A DNA stretch of 64,000 bases from Bathymodiolus brooksi (lineage: Eukaryota; Mollusca; Bivalvia; Mytilida; Modiolidae): positions 20,755,804-20,819,803 of the forward strand of contig OY804579.1 in NCBI GenBank assembly GCA_963680875.1, in the 5' to 3' direction. How positions within the stretch are numbered: the first letter of the stretch is position 1; every line of letters starts with the position of its first letter. Of this stretch, positions 59,523 through 64,000 are shown piece by piece. The notes below the pieces were generated by a model, which was given only the letters and a program-made list of their open reading frames with translations, made no database searches and was not told the origin of the DNA. A program made the translations under genes and the position numbers.

Positions 59523-60496
59523 ATGACATAGGTTAGTCACATGTGACCTGTAATGGGGTTTCCTCTGACATAGGTTAGTCACATGTGACCTGTAATGGGG
59601 TTTCCTCTGACATAGGTTAGTCACATGTGACCTGTAATGGAGTTTCCTCTGACATAGGTTAGTCACATGTGACCTGTAATGGGGTTTCCTCAGACATAGG
59701 TTAGTCACATGTGACCTGTAATGGGGTTTCCTCAGACATAGGTTAGTCACATGTGACCTGTAATGGGGTTTCCTCAGACATAGGTTAGTCACATGTGACC
59801 CGTAATGGAGTTTCCTCTGACATAGGTTAGTCACATGTGACCTGTAATGGGGTTTCCTCAGACATAGTTTAGTCACATGTCACCTGTAATGGGGTTTCCT
59901 CAGACATAGGTTAGTCACATGTGACCCGTAATGGAGTTTCCTCTGACATAGGTTAGTCACATGTGACCTGTAATGGGGTTTCCTCTGACATAGGTTAGTC
60001 ACATGTGACCTGTAATGGGGTTTCCTCTGACATAGGTTAGTCACATGTGACCCATAATGGAGTTTCCTCTGACATAGGTTAGTCACATGTGACCTGTAAT
60101 GGGGTTTCCTCAGACATAGGTTAGTCACATGTGACCTGTAATGGGGTTTCCTCAGACATAGGTTAGTCACATGTGACCTGTAATGGGGTTTCCTCAGACA
60201 TAAGTTAGTCACATGTGACCTGTAATGGGGTTTCCTCTGACATAGGTTAGTCACATGTGACCTGTAATGGGGTTTCCTCTGACATAAGTTAGTCACATGT
60301 GACCTGTAATGGGGTTTCCTCTGACATAAGTTAGTCACATGTGACCTGTAATGGAGTTTCCTCTGACATAGGTTAGTCACATGTGACCCGTAATGGGGTT
60401 TCCTCTGACATAGGTTAGTCACATGTGACCTGTAATGGAGTTTCCTCTGACATAGGTTAGTCACATGTGACCTGTAATGGGGTTTCCTCAGATGTC
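59523..60496. repeat. 42-bp minisatellite, about 23 copies
   Basis: Units of ACATAGGTTAGTCACATGTG + ACCTGTAATGGGGTTTCCTCTG. The unit is 14 codons long and open on the minus strand (RSHVTNLCQRKPHY), giving ORFs of 120 and 210 residues that are repeat by-products. Nearly every unit carries the perfect palindrome GTCACATGTGAC with a CATGTG E-box core. Confidence 0.95.
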
Positions 60497-60763
60497 TCAT
60501 GCAGCTACACATCAGTAAAGTGTGAGTGGAAAAAAAGAAATAAAAATGTAGATATCAAATTTAGTGTGCACAACATGTTTCTGGAACAACCTTTATCAGG
60601 TACGCTCAAAATCGATAGATTGGAAAGCCAAATAATTAAAGTTTTTGGGAGCAATAAAACAAACCAGAGATATGATTTTAATCAGATTGTATTGAACATA
60701 TCAAAAGATATATCATTGTCACTAGAATTAGTGATATGTTTATCACTCTATGTCTCTGACTAG
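60497..60763 (+). CDS. Unrecognised short ORF between two minisatellites
   Basis: About 90 codons of non-repeat sequence (SCSYTSVKCEWKKRNKNVDI, SVHNMFLEQPLSGTLKIDRL) open from the last 42-bp unit to the first 37-bp unit. No family is recognised and there is no local ATG at a sensible start. The preceding TTTCCTCAG could act as a splice acceptor, so an exon is possible but unproven. Confidence 0.15.
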   Translation, partial: SCSYTSVKCEWKKRNKNVDIKFSVHNMFLEQPLSGTLKIDRLESQIIKVFGSNKTNQRYDFNQIVLNISKDISLSLELVICLSLYVSD

Positions 60764-63700
60764 ACTGTAATTAGGTTTATCACTCTATGTCTCTGACTAG
60801 ACTGTAATTAGGTGTATCACTCTATGTCTCTGACTAGACTGTAATTAGGTGTATCACTCTATGTCTCTGACTAGACTGTAATTAGGTGTATCACTCTATG
60901 TCTCTGACTAGACTGTAATTAGGTTTATCACTCTATGTCTCTGACTAGACTGTAATTAGGTTTATCACTCTATGTCTCTGACTAGACTGTAATTAGGTGT
61001 ATCACTCTATGTCTCTGACTAGACTGTAATTAGGTGTATCACTCTATGTCTCTGACTAGACTGTAATTAGGTGTATCACTCTATGTCTCTGACTAGACTG
61101 TAATTAGGTGTATCACTCTATGTCTCTGACTAGACTGTAATTAGGTGTATCACTCTATGTCTCTGACTAGACTGTAATTAGGTGTATCACTCTATGTCTC
61201 TGACTAGACTGTAATTAGGTGTATCACTCTATGTCTCTGACTAGACTGTAATTAGGTGTATCACTCTATGTCTCTGACTAGACTGTAATTAGGTTTATCA
61301 CTCTATGTCTCTGACTAGACTGTAATTAGGTGTATCACTCTATGTCTCTGACTAGACTGTAATTAGGTTTATCACTCTATGTCTCTGACTAGACTGTAAT
61401 TAGGTGTATCACTCTATGTCTCTGACTAGACTGTAATTAGGTTTATCACTCTATGTCTCTGACTAGACTGTAATTAGGTGTATCACTCTATGTCTCTGAC
61501 TAGACTGATTAGGTGTATCACTCTATGTCTCTGACTAGACTGTAATTAGGTGTATCACTCTATATCTCTGACTAGACTGTAATTAGGTTTATCACTCTAT
61601 GTCTCTGACTAGACTGTAATTAGGTTTATCACTCTATGTCTCTGACTAGACTGTAATTAGGTGTATCACTCTATGTCTCTGACTAGACTGTAATTAGGTG
61701 TATCACTCTATGTCTCTGACTAGACTGTAATTAGGTGTATCACTCTATGTCTCTGACTAGACTGTAATTAGGTTTATCACTCTATGTCTCTGACTAGACT
61801 GTAATTAGGTGTATCACTCTGTGTCTCTGACTAGACTGTAATTAGGTTTATCACTCTATGTCTCTGACTAGACTGTAATTAGGTTTATCACTCTATGTCT
61901 CTGACTAGACTGTAATTAGGTGTATCACTCTATGTCTCTGACTAGACTGTAATTAGGTTTATCACTCTATGTCTCTGACTAGACTGTAATTAGGTGTATC
62001 ACTATATGTCTCTGACTAGACTGTAATTAGGTTTATCACTCTATGTCTCTGACTAGACTGTAATTAGGTGTATCACTCTATGTCTCTGACTAGACTGTAA
62101 TTAGGTTTATCACTCTATGTCTCTGACTAGACTGTAATTGGGTGTATCACTCTATGTCTCTGACTAGACTGTAATTAAGTGTATCACTCTATGTCTCTGA
62201 CTAGACTGTAATTAGGTTTATCACTCTATGTCTCTGACTAGACTGTAATTAGGTGTATCACTCTGTGTCTCTGACTAGACTGTAATTAGGTTTATCACTC
62301 TATGTCTCTGACTAGACTGTAATTAGGTGTATCACTCTATGTCTCTGACTAGACTGTAATTAGGTGTATCACTCTATGTCTCTGACTAGACTGTAATTAG
62401 GTGTATCACTCTATGTCTCTGACTAGACTGTAATTAGGTGTATCACTCTATGTCTCTGACTAGACTGTAATTAGGTTTATCACTCTGTCTCTGACTAGAC
62501 TGTAATTAGGTGTATCACTCTATGTCTCTGACTAGACTGTAATTAGGTGTATCACTCTATGTCTCTGACTAGACTGTAATTAGGTGTATCACTCTATGTC
62601 TCTGACTAGACTGTAATTAGGTTTATCACTCTATGTCTCTGACTAGACTGTAATTAGGTGTATCACTCTATGTCTCTGACTAGACTGTAATTAGGTGTAT
62701 CACTCTATGTCTCTGACTAGACTGTAATTAGATTTATCACTCTATGTCTCTGACTAGACTGTAATTAGGTGTATCACTCTATGTCTCTGACTAGACTGTA
62801 ATTAGGTGTATCACTCTATGTCTCTGACTAGACTGTAATTAGGTTTATCACTCTATGTCTCTGACTAGACTGTAATTAGGTTTATCACTCTATGTCTCTG
62901 ACTAGACTGTAATTAGGTGTATCACTCTATGTCTCTGACTAGACTGTAATTAGGTTTATCACTCTATGTCTCTGACTAGACTGTAATTAGGTGTATCACT
63001 CTATGTCTCTGACTAGACTGTAATTAGGTGTATCACTCTATGTCTCTGACTAGACTGTAATTAGGTTTATCACTCTATGTCTCTGACTAGACTGTAATTA
63101 GGTGTATCACTCTATGTCTCTGACTAGACTGTAATTAGGTTTATCACTCTATGTCTCTGACTAGACTGTAATTAGGTGTATCACTCTATGTCTCTGACTA
63201 GACTGTAATTAGGTGTATCACTCTATGTCTCTGACTAGACTGTAATTAGGTGTATCACTCTATGTCTCTGACTAGACTGTAATTAGGTTTATCACTCTAT
63301 GTCTCTGACTAGACTGTAATTAGGTGTATCACTCTGTGTCTCTGACTAGACTGTAATTAGGTTTATCACTCTATGTCTCTGACTAGACTGTAATTAGGTT
63401 TATCACTCTATGTCTCTGACTAGACTGTAATTAGGTGTATCACTCTATGTCTCTGACTAGACTGTAATTAGGTGTATCACTCTATGTCTCTGACTAGACT
63501 GTAATTAGGTTTATCACTCTATGTGTCTGACGAGACTGTAATTAGGTGTATCACTCTATGTCTCTGACTAGACTGTAATTAGGTGTATCACTCTATGTCT
63601 CTGACTAGACTGTAATTAGGTTTATCACTCTATGTCTCTGACTAGACTGTAATTAGGTGTATCACTCTATGTCTCTGATTAGACTGTAATTAGGTTTATC

Positions 63701-64000
63701 ACTCTATGTCTCTGACTAGACTGTAATTAGGTGTATCACTCTATGTCTCTGACTAGACTGTAATTAGGTGTATCACTCTATGTCTCTGACTAGACTGTAA
63801 TTAGGTGTATCACTCTATGTCTCTGACTAGACTGTAATTAGGTGTATCACTCTATGTCTCTGACTAGACTGTAATTAGGTGTATCACCCTATGTCTCTGA
63901 CTAGACTGTAATTAGGTGTATCACTCTATGTCTCTGACTAGACTGTAATTAGGTGTATCACTCTATGTCTCTGACTAGACTGTAATTAGGTGTATCACTC
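60740..64000. repeat. 37-bp minisatellite, about 88 copies, runs off the window
   Basis: Unit GTGTATCACTCTATGTCTCT + GACTAGACTGTAATTAG. Units fall into two common types, with G or T after AGGT (AGGTGTATC / AGGTTTATC), plus rare point variants and two short units (near 61508 and 62487). Divergence is very low, so the array is young or homogenised. It has no reading-frame periodicity. Confidence 0.97.

Noticed and set aside
59514..64000. CRISPR-like arrays because of regularly spaced repeats
   Set aside because: Units are contiguous, with no unique spacers, in an intron-bearing animal genome. They are ordinary minisatellites.

Overview
This window is nuclear DNA of a marine invertebrate, most likely a bivalve mollusc. 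The evidence is an intron-containing animal gene with GT-AG splice sites, AT-rich intergenic DNA, tRNA-derived SINEs with an ACTC-rich tail, 'pearl'-like elements with cores of about 160 bp, a DIRS element and a Penelope-like RT relic. The species cannot be fixed from the sequence alone.

Only one conserved cellular gene is recognised: an eIF4E-binding protein (4E-BP) on the + strand, with coding exons at 17066-17204, 35868-36035 and 36854-36894. The three exons join in phase into a 115-residue protein with the STTPGG phosphorylation repeats, the YxxxxLΦ eIF4E-binding motif and a C-terminal FEMDI TOS motif. Its first intron is 18.7 kb and is packed with nested transposons. A polyadenylation signal lies at 37519.

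Layout: 1-10310 is a 27/23-bp minisatellite, followed by a 52-bp tandem repeat. 10.6-16.5 kb holds a SINE, MITEs and a 3.6-kb TTAA-flanked element with a decayed SAP/SWIM-type gene. 16.5-37.5 kb is the 4E-BP locus; intron 1 contains a 4.7-kb hAT-like element with a perfect 8-bp TSD and several Helitron/Helentron-like elements with hairpins at both ends. 38.9-46.1 kb is a large imperfect inverted repeat around a non-LTR retrotransposon with an uninterrupted 980-residue frame. 46.9-48.6 kb is a Penelope-like relic. 51.9-57.3 kb is a structurally complete DIRS element on the minus strand, broken by two stops and one frameshift. 59.5-60.5 kb is a 42-bp minisatellite with a palindromic E-box in nearly every unit, and 60.74-64 kb is a 37-bp minisatellite running off the end.

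The most interesting structural signals are: (a) terminal hairpins that covary between copies of the Helitron-like family, with unfilled sites visible next door; (b) palindromic insertions of 77-78 bp (one about double) with no sequence in common but with 8-9-bp target duplications; and (c) the TTAA element with SAP/SWIM coding remains. The very long ORFs in the first 10 kb come from a stop-free minisatellite and are not genes.
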